Positions 20,757 through 29,322 of a stretch of 64,000 nucleotides of DNA are shown here, one piece after another. Source of the DNA: Hydrogenophaga aromaticivorans (GTDB taxonomy: Bacteria > Pseudomonadota > Gammaproteobacteria > Burkholderiales > Burkholderiaceae_C); NCBI RefSeq assembly GCF_013387465.1, contig NZ_VYGV01000012.1:241143-305142 (forward strand). The letters run 5' to 3'. The position numbers and the translations under genes were made by a program. The notes beneath the pieces were generated by a model that was not told the DNA's origin, did no database searches, and worked only from the letters and a program-made list of their open reading frames with translations. The first letter of the stretch is position 1. Every line of letters starts with the position of its first letter.

Positions 20757-22049
20757 ATGAACCTCATCGATACCCTCGAAGCCGCCCGCGCGCGCTACCG
20801 CGAACGCAACCCGGCCAGCGAGCGCCAGCTGGCCGAGGCGGCCACCGTCATGCCCGGGGGCAATACGCGCAGCGTGCTGTTTCATGCGCCTTTTCCACTG
20901 ACCATGGTGCGGGGAGAGGGGGCCCGCCTGTGGGACGCCGACGGTCACCGCTACCTCGATGCCCTGGGAGAGTTCACCGCGGGGCTGTACGGCCACTCGA
21001 ACGCCGTGATCCGGCAAGCCATCATTGACGCGCTGGCCGATGGCTTGAGCCTCTCGTCCCACAACCGGCGCGAGGTGGCGCTGGCGGCAGAGATCCAGCG
21101 GCGTTTTCCGTCGATGGCCCTGATGCGTTTCACCAACTCGGGCACGGAGGCCAGCCTGCTGGCGCTGGCCACGGCCAAGGCCTTCACCGCCCGGCCGAAG
21201 ATCATGGTGTTCGACGGGGCTTACCACGGGGGCCTGCTGAGTTTCGGCCGAGGTGGTTCGCCGATCAACGTGCCCCACGCGTACGTGGTGGCGCCCTACA
21301 ACGACCTGGCCGCCGCGCAGGCGTTGGTGCACGCGCACGGCCCGACGCTGGCAGCGATCGTCGTTGAGCCGATGCTGGGTGCGGGTGGTTGCATCCCGGG
21401 TGAGCCTGCATTCCTGCGCGGCCTGAGCGAGCTGGCCCGTGGCTGTGGTGCCCTGCTGGTGTTCGACGAGGTGCAGACCTCGCGCCTGTCCATCGGCGGG
21501 CGGCAGGCGCAGCTGGGCATCACGCCCGACCTGACGGTGATCGGCAAGTACTTCGGCGGTGGCCTGTCGTTCGGGGCCTTCGGTGGGCGCGTGGACTGCA
21601 TGGCGCAGTTCGACCCGCGCCGCGCGAATGCCCTGTCGCACGCGGGCACCTTCAACAACAACGTGCTCTCGATGGCCGCCGGCCTCGCCGGCCTGCAGCA
21701 GGTGCTGACGCAGGAAGCGTTGGCCGCATTGAACCAGCGTGGCGACCGGCTGCGCGAGCGGCTCAACGCCGTGCTGCAGACGCATGGCGTGGCGGCGCAA
21801 TTCACCGGCCTGGGTTCGGTCATGAACCTGCACGGCATGACCGGGCCGGTGCGCTGTGCCGCGGACCTGGCCACGTCCAACACCTGGCTGAAGGAACTGT
21901 TGTTCTTCGACCTGCTGGAGCGCGGGGTCTACATGGCGCAGCGGGGGCTGGTGTCCCTGTCGCTGCCGTTCGACGAATCGGCTTGCGAGGAGATGCTGGG
22001 CGCGTTCGAAGACGTGGTCCGGGCGCGCCGCGATGTGTTGCGAGGTTGA
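20757..22049 (+). CDS. Class III aminotransferase (glutamate-1-semialdehyde aminomutase-like)
   Basis: A 430-residue PLP enzyme. Family motifs: PGGNTRSVLFH near residue 31, TNSGTEASLLALA near 125, FDGAYHGG, VVEPMLGAGGCIP near 205, VFDEVQTSR near 235 and the PLP lysine in VIGKYFGGG. It is not hemL: the sequence around the substrate site differs and it is paired with an enoyl-CoA hydratase-like gene under TetR control. It could act on a beta- or gamma-amino acid or similar; substrate unknown. AAGGA precedes the start. Confidence 0.85.
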   Translation: MNLIDTLEAARARYRERNPASERQLAEAATVMPGGNTRSVLFHAPFPLTMVRGEGARLWDADGHRYLDALGEFTAGLYGHSNAVIRQAIIDALADGLSLSSHNRREVALAAEIQRRFPSMALMRFTNSGTEASLLALATAKAFTARPKIMVFDGAYHGGLLSFGRGGSPINVPHAYVVAPYNDLAAAQALVHAHGPTLAAIVVEPMLGAGGCIPGEPAFLRGLSELARGCGALLVFDEVQTSRLSIGGRQAQLGITPDLTVIGKYFGGGLSFGAFGGRVDCMAQFDPRRANALSHAGTFNNNVLSMAAGLAGLQQVLTQEALAALNQRGDRLRERLNAVLQTHGVAAQFTGLGSVMNLHGMTGPVRCAADLATSNTWLKELLFFDLLERGVYMAQRGLVSLSLPFDESACEEMLGAFEDVVRARRDVLRG

Positions 22050-22058
22050 GGAGCGAGC

Positions 22059-22760
22059 ATGACACTGATTTCGGACCTGCACGATGGCGTTCTGACACTG
22101 ACGCTGAACCGTCCCGACAAGCTCAATGCGATCAACAACGATCTCGCGCTGCGCCTGCTGGATGCTTTGCGGGCGGCGGCTGCAGATCCGGGCGTTCGGG
22201 TGGTGCGACTGCGCGGCAATGGGCGCGCTTTCTGCGCGGGTCGCGATGTGAGCGAGCCGCCCACCGAGCGGGATCTGGAGCTGGTGCAGGCGGTGGCTCA
22301 GGCGATCGTGCGCTTGCCGCAGCCGGTGGTGGCCGATGTACACGGATGGACGCTGGGGGCCGGTCTCGAATGGATGCTGGATGCGGATCTGGTGGTGGCT
22401 GGCCGCAGTGCACGCTTTCGCCTGCCGGAGGCCTCGCTGGGGGTGTTCGTCACCGGGGGCCTGACCGCCACCTTGTCGGCCATGGCGGGACTGGCCCGTG
22501 CGCGCTCACTGCTGTTGCTCGGCGAGGCGTTTGATGCCCAGCAGGCGCTGGAATGGGGGCTTGTCTACCGGGTGGTGAACGATCCGGATCGGGAGGAGGC
22601 ATCCCGGCATGTGGCGACCGCACTGGCCGCGCTCAAGCCCGAGGTGGCCCAGGCATTCAAGCGGGTCATGAACCAGATCGGCCTGCCTGCTTTTGATCGG
22701 GCCATTGAGGCCGAAAACGAGGCCCAACGGCTGCTGGGAACAAAACCCGGGCCAACCTGA
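22059..22760 (+). CDS. Enoyl-CoA hydratase/isomerase family protein
   Basis: A 233-residue crotonase-fold protein, slightly short for the family (usually about 255). N-terminal LTLNRPDKLNAI, oxyanion-hole segment RAFCAGRDVSE (near residue 57) and TLGAGLEWMLDADLVVAG (near 97). The usual second catalytic Glu region reads ASLGVFVTGGLT, so which crotonase reaction it performs is unclear. It lies 9 bp after the aminotransferase and is almost certainly cotranscribed with it. Confidence 0.85.
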   Translation: MTLISDLHDGVLTLTLNRPDKLNAINNDLALRLLDALRAAAADPGVRVVRLRGNGRAFCAGRDVSEPPTERDLELVQAVAQAIVRLPQPVVADVHGWTLGAGLEWMLDADLVVAGRSARFRLPEASLGVFVTGGLTATLSAMAGLARARSLLLLGEAFDAQQALEWGLVYRVVNDPDREEASRHVATALAALKPEVAQAFKRVMNQIGLPAFDRAIEAENEAQRLLGTKPGPT

Positions 22761-22778
22761 GTCTTCCTGCGCGCGCCC

Positions 22779-25181
22779 TCAGGCGCACAGCGCCTGCAAC
22801 ACCTCTTCGGCGGTCGCCGGTGCGTTCACCAGCAAGGCATCGCCGCCGGCCTGCGCCACCGCGTCGCGCAGCGCCTCGTACACGCTGATGGCCAGCATGA
22901 ACGGGGGTTCGCCCACGGCCTTGCTACCGTGCACGTTGTCCTCGCGGTTGGCCTCGGGCCAGAGCTCGATCTTGAAGTGCGCGGGCACGTCGCCGGTGGC
23001 GGGGATCTTGTAGGTGCTGGGGGCGTGGGTCTGCAGATACCCTTTGCCGTTCCAGACGAGTTGTTCCGTCGTCAGCCAGCCCATGCCCTGGATGAAGCCT
23101 CCCTCGATCTGGCCGATGTCGATCGCCGGGTTGATGCTGTGGCCGACGTCGTGCAGGATGTCCACCTTCAACACCCGGTACTCGCCGGTGAGGGTGTCGA
23201 TGGCGACTTCGCTGACCGCCGCGCCGTAGGCGAAGTAGTAGAACGGTCGGCCGGTGAGCGTGGTCTTGTCGTAGTGGATCTTGGGCGTGCGGTAGAAGCC
23301 GTCGCTCCAGAGCTGGATGCGGTTGGCGTAGGCCGTGCCGACCACGTCTTCCCAGCGGCGTGTGCTCTTCTCCGTGATGACCTGACCGCCTTCGAAGCGC
23401 ACCGCGCCCGCGCCGCAGCCGTCGAGACCGGCCACGAAGGCGGCGAGGTTGTCGCGCACATGGCGGGCGGCGAACTGCGCGGCGCGGCCGTTCAGGTCGG
23501 TGCCGCTGCTGGCCGCGGTGGCGCTGGCGTTGGGCACCTTGCTGGTGTCGCTGGCGGTGGCCAGCACGCGCTCGAACGGCACGCCGAGTTCGTCGGCCAC
23601 GATCTGCGCCACCTTGGTGTTCAGGCCCTGGCCCATCTCGGTGCCGCCGTGGTTCACCTGCACACTGCCGTCGGTGTAGACGTGCACCAGCGCGCCGGCC
23701 TGGTTGAACAGCGTGGCGGTGAAGCTGATGCCGAACTTGACAGGGGTGAGCGCCAGGCCTTTCTTGATGACGGGGCTGCTGGCGTTCCACGCGGCGATCT
23801 GCTCGCGGCGTTCGCGGTAGCCGCTGGTGAGCGCGAGTTGCGTCATCAGCGGTTCGAGGACGTTGTCTTCCACCTGCATCTGGTAGTGGGTGACATTGCG
23901 CTCTGTGATGCCGTACAGGTTGCGCAGCCGCACGTCCAGCGGGTCCAGATCGAGCGTGCGCGCGATGTCGCTCAGGATGCGCTCGATCACGATCACGCCC
24001 TGCGGGCCGCCGAAACCGCGAAAGGCGGTGTGGCTCTGCGTGTTCGTCTTGCAGCGGTAGCTGGCCACGGCCACGTCTTCGAGGAAATAGGCGTTGTCGG
24101 CATGGAAGATGGCGCGGTCGGCCACCGGGCCGGAAAGGTCGGCGCTGAACCCGCAGTTGACCAGCATCTCCAGCTCCAGCCCGCAAAGCAGGCCGCTGTC
24201 ATCAAAGCCCACGCGGTAGTGGTACGCAAACGGATGGCGCTTGCCGGTGATCATGAAGTCGTCGTCGCGGTCCAGCCGCAGCTTGACCGGGCACTTCAGC
24301 TGGTTCGCGGCGATGGCGGCCCAGACGGCCAGGTGGCCGGCCTGCGTCTCCTTGCCGCCGAAACCGCCGCCCATGCGCCGGCATTCGACCGTGACGGCGT
24401 TGTTGGCGATGCCCAGTGCGTGCGAGACCCAATGCTGCACCTCGCCGGGGTGCTGGGTGCTGGTGTAGACCCACCACTGGTTCTGCTCCAGCGGCAGCAC
24501 GTAGGCGACCTGGCCTTCGAGGTAAAAGTGTTCCTGGCCACCGACCTCGAAGCGGCCTTCGAGCTGGTGGGGGGCGCGCTTCAGGGCAGCACCCGCGTCG
24601 CCGCGGCTCACCTGCACCGGTGGCAAAACATAACTTTCCAGCGCATGGGCTTCGTGCACGTTGAGCACGGCGGGCAGGGGTTCGATGTCCAGCTTCACGA
24701 GCCGCGCGGCGCGGCGCGCGGTCATCACGTCGTCGGCCACCACCAGCGCGATCACCTGGCCGGTGAACATCACGGTGTCGAGCGCGAACACCGGCTCGTC
24801 GTGCGCAAAGGCGGCGAGCGTGGTGTCGCCGGGGATGTCACCGGCGTCGATCACGGCGCGCACACCGGGCAGGGCCAGCGCGGCGGAGGCGTCCAGCTTG
24901 CGCAGGATGCCGTGGGCCACGGGCGAACAGACCGGCGCCGCGTGCAGCGTGCCGCGCACTTCGGGGATGTCGTCGATGTAGGTGGCGGTACCGGCCACCT
25001 GGGCTCGGGCGCTTTCGTGGAACCGGGATTGGCCGGCGGCGCGCAACGCCGTTCGCCCTGAGCCCGTCGAAGGATGGGTGGGAGCTTCAATAGTCTCAGC
25101 CTGAACGGAAGGGGCTCCTGCATCCGCCCGGGAAGAAATCACCACCGGCGATTCGGTTGAATTTTTGTCGCGTGCGTTCAT
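22779..25181 (-). CDS. xdhB: Xanthine dehydrogenase molybdopterin subunit XdhB
   Basis: An 800-residue molybdenum-binding subunit oxidising hypoxanthine/xanthine toward urate. It has an N-terminal domain with VAGTATYIDDIPE, the Moco-binding segments GFGGPQGVIVIE and GGTEMGQGLN, and the catalytic glutamate in KAVGEPPFMLA near the C terminus. The start overlaps the xdhA stop (ATGA). Oddity: the first about 55 residues are a low-complexity extension that includes THPSTGSGRT, encoded by a REP-like sequence (25051-25073). No xdhC maturation gene is adjacent. Confidence 0.93.
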   Translation of the reverse strand: MNARDKNSTESPVVISSRADAGAPSVQAETIEAPTHPSTGSGRTALRAAGQSRFHESARAQVAGTATYIDDIPEVRGTLHAAPVCSPVAHGILRKLDASAALALPGVRAVIDAGDIPGDTTLAAFAHDEPVFALDTVMFTGQVIALVVADDVMTARRAARLVKLDIEPLPAVLNVHEAHALESYVLPPVQVSRGDAGAALKRAPHQLEGRFEVGGQEHFYLEGQVAYVLPLEQNQWWVYTSTQHPGEVQHWVSHALGIANNAVTVECRRMGGGFGGKETQAGHLAVWAAIAANQLKCPVKLRLDRDDDFMITGKRHPFAYHYRVGFDDSGLLCGLELEMLVNCGFSADLSGPVADRAIFHADNAYFLEDVAVASYRCKTNTQSHTAFRGFGGPQGVIVIERILSDIARTLDLDPLDVRLRNLYGITERNVTHYQMQVEDNVLEPLMTQLALTSGYRERREQIAAWNASSPVIKKGLALTPVKFGISFTATLFNQAGALVHVYTDGSVQVNHGGTEMGQGLNTKVAQIVADELGVPFERVLATASDTSKVPNASATAASSGTDLNGRAAQFAARHVRDNLAAFVAGLDGCGAGAVRFEGGQVITEKSTRRWEDVVGTAYANRIQLWSDGFYRTPKIHYDKTTLTGRPFYYFAYGAAVSEVAIDTLTGEYRVLKVDILHDVGHSINPAIDIGQIEGGFIQGMGWLTTEQLVWNGKGYLQTHAPSTYKIPATGDVPAHFKIELWPEANREDNVHGSKAVGEPPFMLAISVYEALRDAVAQAGGDALLVNAPATAEEVLQALCA
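25051..25073 (-). repeat. REP-like repeat inside the xdhB coding region
   Basis: On the plus strand GTTCGCCCTGAGCCCGTCGA plus AGG, the well-known proteobacterial 'TTCGAC(A/G)GGCTCAGGGCGAAC' type intergenic repeat. Here it is in frame within the N-terminal extension of XdhB and encodes PSTGSGRT. The family recognition is from memory of this common motif. Confidence 0.6.
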
Positions 25182-26701
25182 GCCGTGGCCTCCAGGCTGG
25201 ATGCGGTGAGGCTTTCGAGATTGATGGTCGTCATGCCCTGGCTTTCCAGCCAGAAGCGCCGCAGCAGATTGCCCAGCACGGTCTGGCGGTAGGCGGCGCT
25301 GGCGCGCATGTCGCTGATGGGCTGGAACTCGGCGCGCAAGGCGGCGGTGGCCGCCATCACGGTGTCGGCGTTCCAGGGCTGGCCGCGCAGGGCGGCTTCG
25401 GTCTGGTGTGCTCGGGCCGGGGTCGCGGCCACGCCGCCGGCGCCGATGGAGACCTGTTGCACGGTGCCGTCTTTCAGGGTCATCTGGATGGCGAGGCAGA
25501 CGGCGGAGATGTCGTCGTCGAAGCGTTTGCTGATCTTGTAGACGCGCATGAACGCTGTGTTTTCCGGCCGAGGCACCTTGATCCAGCACAGCAGTTCGTC
25601 CGCCCGCATCACGTTGGTCCGGTAGCCGGTGTACAGGTCTTCCAGCCGCAACTCGCGGTGGGCGATCTCGCCGCCCGCGGCGGTTTTCTTCCACCGCATC
25701 AGCACCACGCTGGCGCCCAGCGCGATCAGCAGCGGCATGGCGTCGCCGATGGGTGAGCCGTTGGCCACGTTGCCGCCCAGCGTGCCGGAGTTGCGCACCG
25801 GCAGGCCGGCAAAGCGCTGGCTGAAGGTCTTGAGCTGGGGGCGTTCCTTCACCAGCGCGGCAAAGGCGTCGGTCAGGTTCACGGCAGCACCGATGGCGAT
25901 GTGGTGCGGGTAGGTCTCCACCCGCTGCAATTCGCGCGCCGCGGTAACGTCCAGCACGCGCTCGAAGCGCTTGTGCAGCTTGGTGACCCACAGGCCCACG
26001 TCGGTGCAACCGGCCACGACCTGCGCCTTGGGGTGAGCAGAGCGGGCCTGCAGCAGCGCAACCAGGGTGGTGGGGCGCAGGTAGTTTTCATCGCCGTTCT
26101 GGCGCGGCTTCAGCGCCTTGAGGGCGGCGACGGTGGCCGCTTCGTCCACGCCACAGCCGGCGGGCAGCGGCAAACTGCCCATTTTTTCAGCAGCGTCCAG
26201 GATGGGGCGGTAGCCGGTGCAACGGCAGAGGTTGCCCGAGAGGTCCACCTGGGCCTGTTCCCGCGTGATGCCTTGTCCGCCACGACTGTTCTGGTACATG
26301 CCAAACAGGCTCATCACGAAGCCCGGCGTGCAGAAGCCGCACTGGCTGCCGTGGCACTGCACCATGGCTTCCTGGCAGGGATGCAGGTCGGGGGAGGCGC
26401 CAGCCTTGAGCGTGGGGGCAGACAGGTCTTCGGCCGTGAACACCGCCATGCCGTCCACCGAGTGGGCCAGCCGGATGCAGCTGTTGATGGCCTGGTATTG
26501 CAGCTTCCCGTTGACGGCCTGTGCCAGCACCACGGTGCAGGCGCCGCAGTCGCCTTCGCCGCAGCCCTCCTTGGTGGCGGTGAGCTGCAGGTCTTCGCGC
26601 AGCACCTCCAGCAGGGTGCGGTCGGGTGCTACATTGCCGAGCGCCACGGCCTGGCCGCGGCGCACGAATCTCAGGGTTTGTGCGGAGATTTTTGAATTCA
26701 T
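25178..26701 (-). CDS. xdhA: Xanthine dehydrogenase FeS/FAD subunit XdhA
   Basis: A 507-residue subunit combining two [2Fe-2S] clusters and an FAD domain. The first cluster is at GCGEGDCGACTV (near residue 46), the second at CHGSQCGFCTPG and NLCRCTGYRP (near 120-165), and the FAD-binding region is at VRNSGTLGGNVANGSPIGD (near 300). It transfers electrons from the Moco subunit to NAD. The ATG at 26701 is chosen; ATG at 26713 is possible and neither has a strong ribosome-binding site. It is divergent from a LysR gene across an 82-94-bp region with clear dyads. Confidence 0.93.
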   Translation of the reverse strand: MNSKISAQTLRFVRRGQAVALGNVAPDRTLLEVLREDLQLTATKEGCGEGDCGACTVVLAQAVNGKLQYQAINSCIRLAHSVDGMAVFTAEDLSAPTLKAGASPDLHPCQEAMVQCHGSQCGFCTPGFVMSLFGMYQNSRGGQGITREQAQVDLSGNLCRCTGYRPILDAAEKMGSLPLPAGCGVDEAATVAALKALKPRQNGDENYLRPTTLVALLQARSAHPKAQVVAGCTDVGLWVTKLHKRFERVLDVTAARELQRVETYPHHIAIGAAVNLTDAFAALVKERPQLKTFSQRFAGLPVRNSGTLGGNVANGSPIGDAMPLLIALGASVVLMRWKKTAAGGEIAHRELRLEDLYTGYRTNVMRADELLCWIKVPRPENTAFMRVYKISKRFDDDISAVCLAIQMTLKDGTVQQVSIGAGGVAATPARAHQTEAALRGQPWNADTVMAATAALRAEFQPISDMRASAAYRQTVLGNLLRRFWLESQGMTTINLESLTASSLEATA

Positions 26702-26727
26702 GCGCGTCAGCATAGCGCCCACCCCAT

Positions 26728-26764
26728 GGCACAACATATGCTCAGGCATATGGGCAGAATGCCC
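26728..26764. promoter_or_regulatory. Divergent LysR/xdh control region dyads
   Basis: CATATGCTCAGGCATATG (26735-26752) is a perfect 7-bp inverted repeat with a 4-bp spacer, of LysR-operator size. It is followed at once by GGGCAGAATGCCC (26752-26764). On the plus strand TGGCACAACATATGCT (26727-26742) keeps the GG and GC doublets of a sigma-54 promoter at correct spacing, overlapping the first dyad. The operator reading is stronger than the promoter reading. Confidence 0.5.
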
Positions 26765-26795
26765 AAACCACCATCCACACGCATAGCCTCAGGGT

Positions 26796-27749
26796 ATGAA
26801 ATACGTGTCCATGTTCGACAAGATTGACCTGCACCTGATCCGCGTGCTGTACACCGTGCTCACCGAGCGCAGCGTGTCGCGCGCGGCGTTGCGGCTGGGC
26901 ATGTACCAGCCGGCGGTCAGCGCGTCGCTCAAACGCCTGCGCGAACTCGCCGGTGACCCGCTTTTGGTGCGTTCGGGGTCCGGCATGGTGCCCACCGTGG
27001 CCGGGTTGCGCATGATCGAACCGGCGGCCGACATCCTGCGCAGCGCCGAGGTGCTGTTCTCCGACGCCCGCAGCTTCGACCCCGCCACCGCCCACCACAC
27101 CTTCAGCCTGGCCGCCAGCGACTACCTGGACCCGCTGTTCCTGCCCCAGCTGGTGTCCCAGATCAAGAGCCTGGCGCCGCAGTGCCCGATCGAGATCCAC
27201 CCGCTCTCGGCCGACTCCGACTACCGCCACCACCTCGCCCAGGGCGATTTCGATGTGGTCATCGGCAACTGGCCGCTGCCGCCCGGCGACCTGCACCTGG
27301 GCCGGTTGTTTGGCGACGAGGTGGTGTGCCTGGTGTCGAACCAGCACCCCGCGGTGCGCCGCGGCTGGGACGTGGAAGCCTGGCTCACCGCCGAACACAT
27401 CGCGCCCACGCCCACCCACCCCGGCGCGCGCGGCGTGATCGACGACCACCTGGCCGCCAAGGGCCTGGTGCGCAACATCACCGCGCGCTGCCCGCATTTC
27501 GGGCTCATCCCGGCCATGGTGGCGGGCAGCCTGCTGGTGCTGACCACCGGGCGCCAGTATTGCGAGCGCTACACCAGCGTGCTGCCGGTGCAGGTGCTGC
27601 CGTGCCCGGTGGAGTTCCCCCGCATGATGTATTACCAGCTCTGGCACGAGCGCACCCACGCTTCCAGCGCCGGGCGCTGGCTGCGCGAACAGATCAAGGG
27701 TGTGGCGGCTTCGCTGCGCCGCCCGGACGCCGATGCCGCCGCGGCCTGA
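26796..27749 (+). CDS. LysR family transcriptional regulator
   Basis: A 317-residue regulator with N-terminal winged helix (SRAALRLGMYQPAVSASLKRL near residues 28-48) and a periplasmic-binding-protein-like effector domain. Divergent from xdhAB and 19 bp upstream of the purine/nucleoside ABC transporter, so it probably senses a purine and controls both (inference). An alternative start at ATG 26811 would remove five residues. Confidence 0.9.
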   Translation: MKYVSMFDKIDLHLIRVLYTVLTERSVSRAALRLGMYQPAVSASLKRLRELAGDPLLVRSGSGMVPTVAGLRMIEPAADILRSAEVLFSDARSFDPATAHHTFSLAASDYLDPLFLPQLVSQIKSLAPQCPIEIHPLSADSDYRHHLAQGDFDVVIGNWPLPPGDLHLGRLFGDEVVCLVSNQHPAVRRGWDVEAWLTAEHIAPTPTHPGARGVIDDHLAAKGLVRNITARCPHFGLIPAMVAGSLLVLTTGRQYCERYTSVLPVQVLPCPVEFPRMMYYQLWHERTHASSAGRWLREQIKGVAASLRRPDADAAAA

Positions 27750-27768
27750 ACACCACAGAGGAGAACAC

Positions 27769-29322
27769 GTGACCACGCCAAGACTGCAACTCACCGGCAT
27801 CACCAAACGCTATCCGGGCGTGGTGGCCAACAGCGGCGTCTCGCTCAGCGTGGCGCCGGGCCAGATCCACGCCGTGCTGGGCGAAAACGGCGCCGGCAAA
27901 TCCACGCTGATGAAGATCATCTACGGCTCGGTCAAGCCCGACGAGGGTTCGGTCATGTTCAACGGCCGGCCGGTGCACGTGCGCAACCCGCAGGAAGCCC
28001 GGGCGCTGGGCATCAGCATGGTGTTCCAGCACTTCAGCCTGTTCGACACGCTGACCGTGGCCGAAAACGTCTGGCTCGGGCTGGACAAGTCGCTCACGCT
28101 CTCCGAGGTCAGCGCCAGCATCGATGTCACCGCCTCCCAGTACGGCCTGGACATCGACCCCAAGCGCCCGGTGCACACGCTCTCAGTGGGCGAGATGCAG
28201 CGGGTGGAAATCATCCGTGCGCTGCTGACCAACCCGCAGCTGCTGATCCTGGACGAGCCCACCTCGGTGCTCACGCCGCAGGCGGTGGAGAAGCTGTTTG
28301 TGGTGCTCAACAAGCTGGCGTCCGAAGGCTGCAGCATCCTCTACATCAGCCACAAGCTGCACGAAATCCGCGAACTCTGCACCGCCTGCACCGTGCTGCG
28401 CGGCGGCAAGGTCACCGGCGTGTGCGACCCGCGCGAAGAAAGCAACGCCTCGCTCTCGCGCCTGATGATCGGCGCCGAACCGCCCGCGCTGGAGGTGCGC
28501 GCGCTCAACGCCGGCGCCGCGGTGCTGGAGGTGCAGGGGCTGACGCTGGCGAGCGACGATCCCTTCGGGACCGATCTGGCCGACATCGCGCTCACCGTGC
28601 GCAGCGGCGAGGTGGTGGGCATCGCGGGCGTGTCGGGCAACGGCCAGAGCGAACTGCTGTTTGCGCTCTCCGGCGAAGACCGCCGCGCGCCGCTGGGCAG
28701 CATCCGGGTGACGGGCAAGGACGCTTCGCACTTCGGGCCGGGCAAGCGCCGCGCCCTGGGCCTGCATTTTGTGCCCGAAGAACGCCTGGGCCGCGGCGCC
28801 GTGCCCACGCTCTCGCTGGCGCACAACCTGTTGCTGACGCGGCGCGACGCGCTGGGCGCCGGCGGCTGGCTGAAGCTGGGCGCGCTCAAGGCCCAGGCGA
28901 CCGACATCATCCAGCGCTACAACGTCAAGGCCAACGGGCCCGACGCGGCGGCCAAATCGCTCTCGGGCGGCAACCTGCAGAAATTCATTGTTGGCCGCGA
29001 GATCGAGGCCAAGCCCAGGTTGCTGATCGTGAGCCAGCCCACCTGGGGCGTGGACGTGGGCGCTGCGGCGCAGATCCGCGGCGAGATCCTGGCGCTGCGC
29101 GACGCGGGTTGTGCGGTGCTGGTGGTGAGCGAAGAACTCGACGAACTGTTCGAGATCAGCGACCGCCTGCACGTGATCGCCAAGGGGCGGCTCTCGCCCA
29201 GCATGGACCGGGCCGACGCGACCATCGAGCGCATCGGCGAATGGATGTCGGGTCTGTGGGACACCGCCGCAGGCAGCACCGCAGATCACAACCAGAAGGA
29301 GACCGCCCATGCTGCGGCTTGA
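27769..29322 (+). CDS. Purine/nucleoside ABC transporter ATPase (BMP type)
   Basis: A 517-residue protein with two fused ATPase domains, as in nucleoside (NupA/YufO-like) and ribose-type importers. The first domain has GENGAGKST, FQHFSLFDTLTV, LSVGEMQRVEI and LILDEPTSVLTP. The second has a degenerate Walker A GVSGNGQSE, LSGGNLQKFIVGRE and VSQPTWGVDVGAA. GTG start with AGAGGAG upstream. It overlaps the next permease gene by 14 bases. Its partners are two permeases and a BMP-family binding protein, which fixes the transporter class; adjacent purine deaminases and XDH suggest purine bases or nucleosides as cargo. Confidence 0.92.
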   Translation: MTTPRLQLTGITKRYPGVVANSGVSLSVAPGQIHAVLGENGAGKSTLMKIIYGSVKPDEGSVMFNGRPVHVRNPQEARALGISMVFQHFSLFDTLTVAENVWLGLDKSLTLSEVSASIDVTASQYGLDIDPKRPVHTLSVGEMQRVEIIRALLTNPQLLILDEPTSVLTPQAVEKLFVVLNKLASEGCSILYISHKLHEIRELCTACTVLRGGKVTGVCDPREESNASLSRLMIGAEPPALEVRALNAGAAVLEVQGLTLASDDPFGTDLADIALTVRSGEVVGIAGVSGNGQSELLFALSGEDRRAPLGSIRVTGKDASHFGPGKRRALGLHFVPEERLGRGAVPTLSLAHNLLLTRRDALGAGGWLKLGALKAQATDIIQRYNVKANGPDAAAKSLSGGNLQKFIVGREIEAKPRLLIVSQPTWGVDVGAAAQIRGEILALRDAGCAVLVVSEELDELFEISDRLHVIAKGRLSPSMDRADATIERIGEWMSGLWDTAAGSTADHNQKETAHAAA

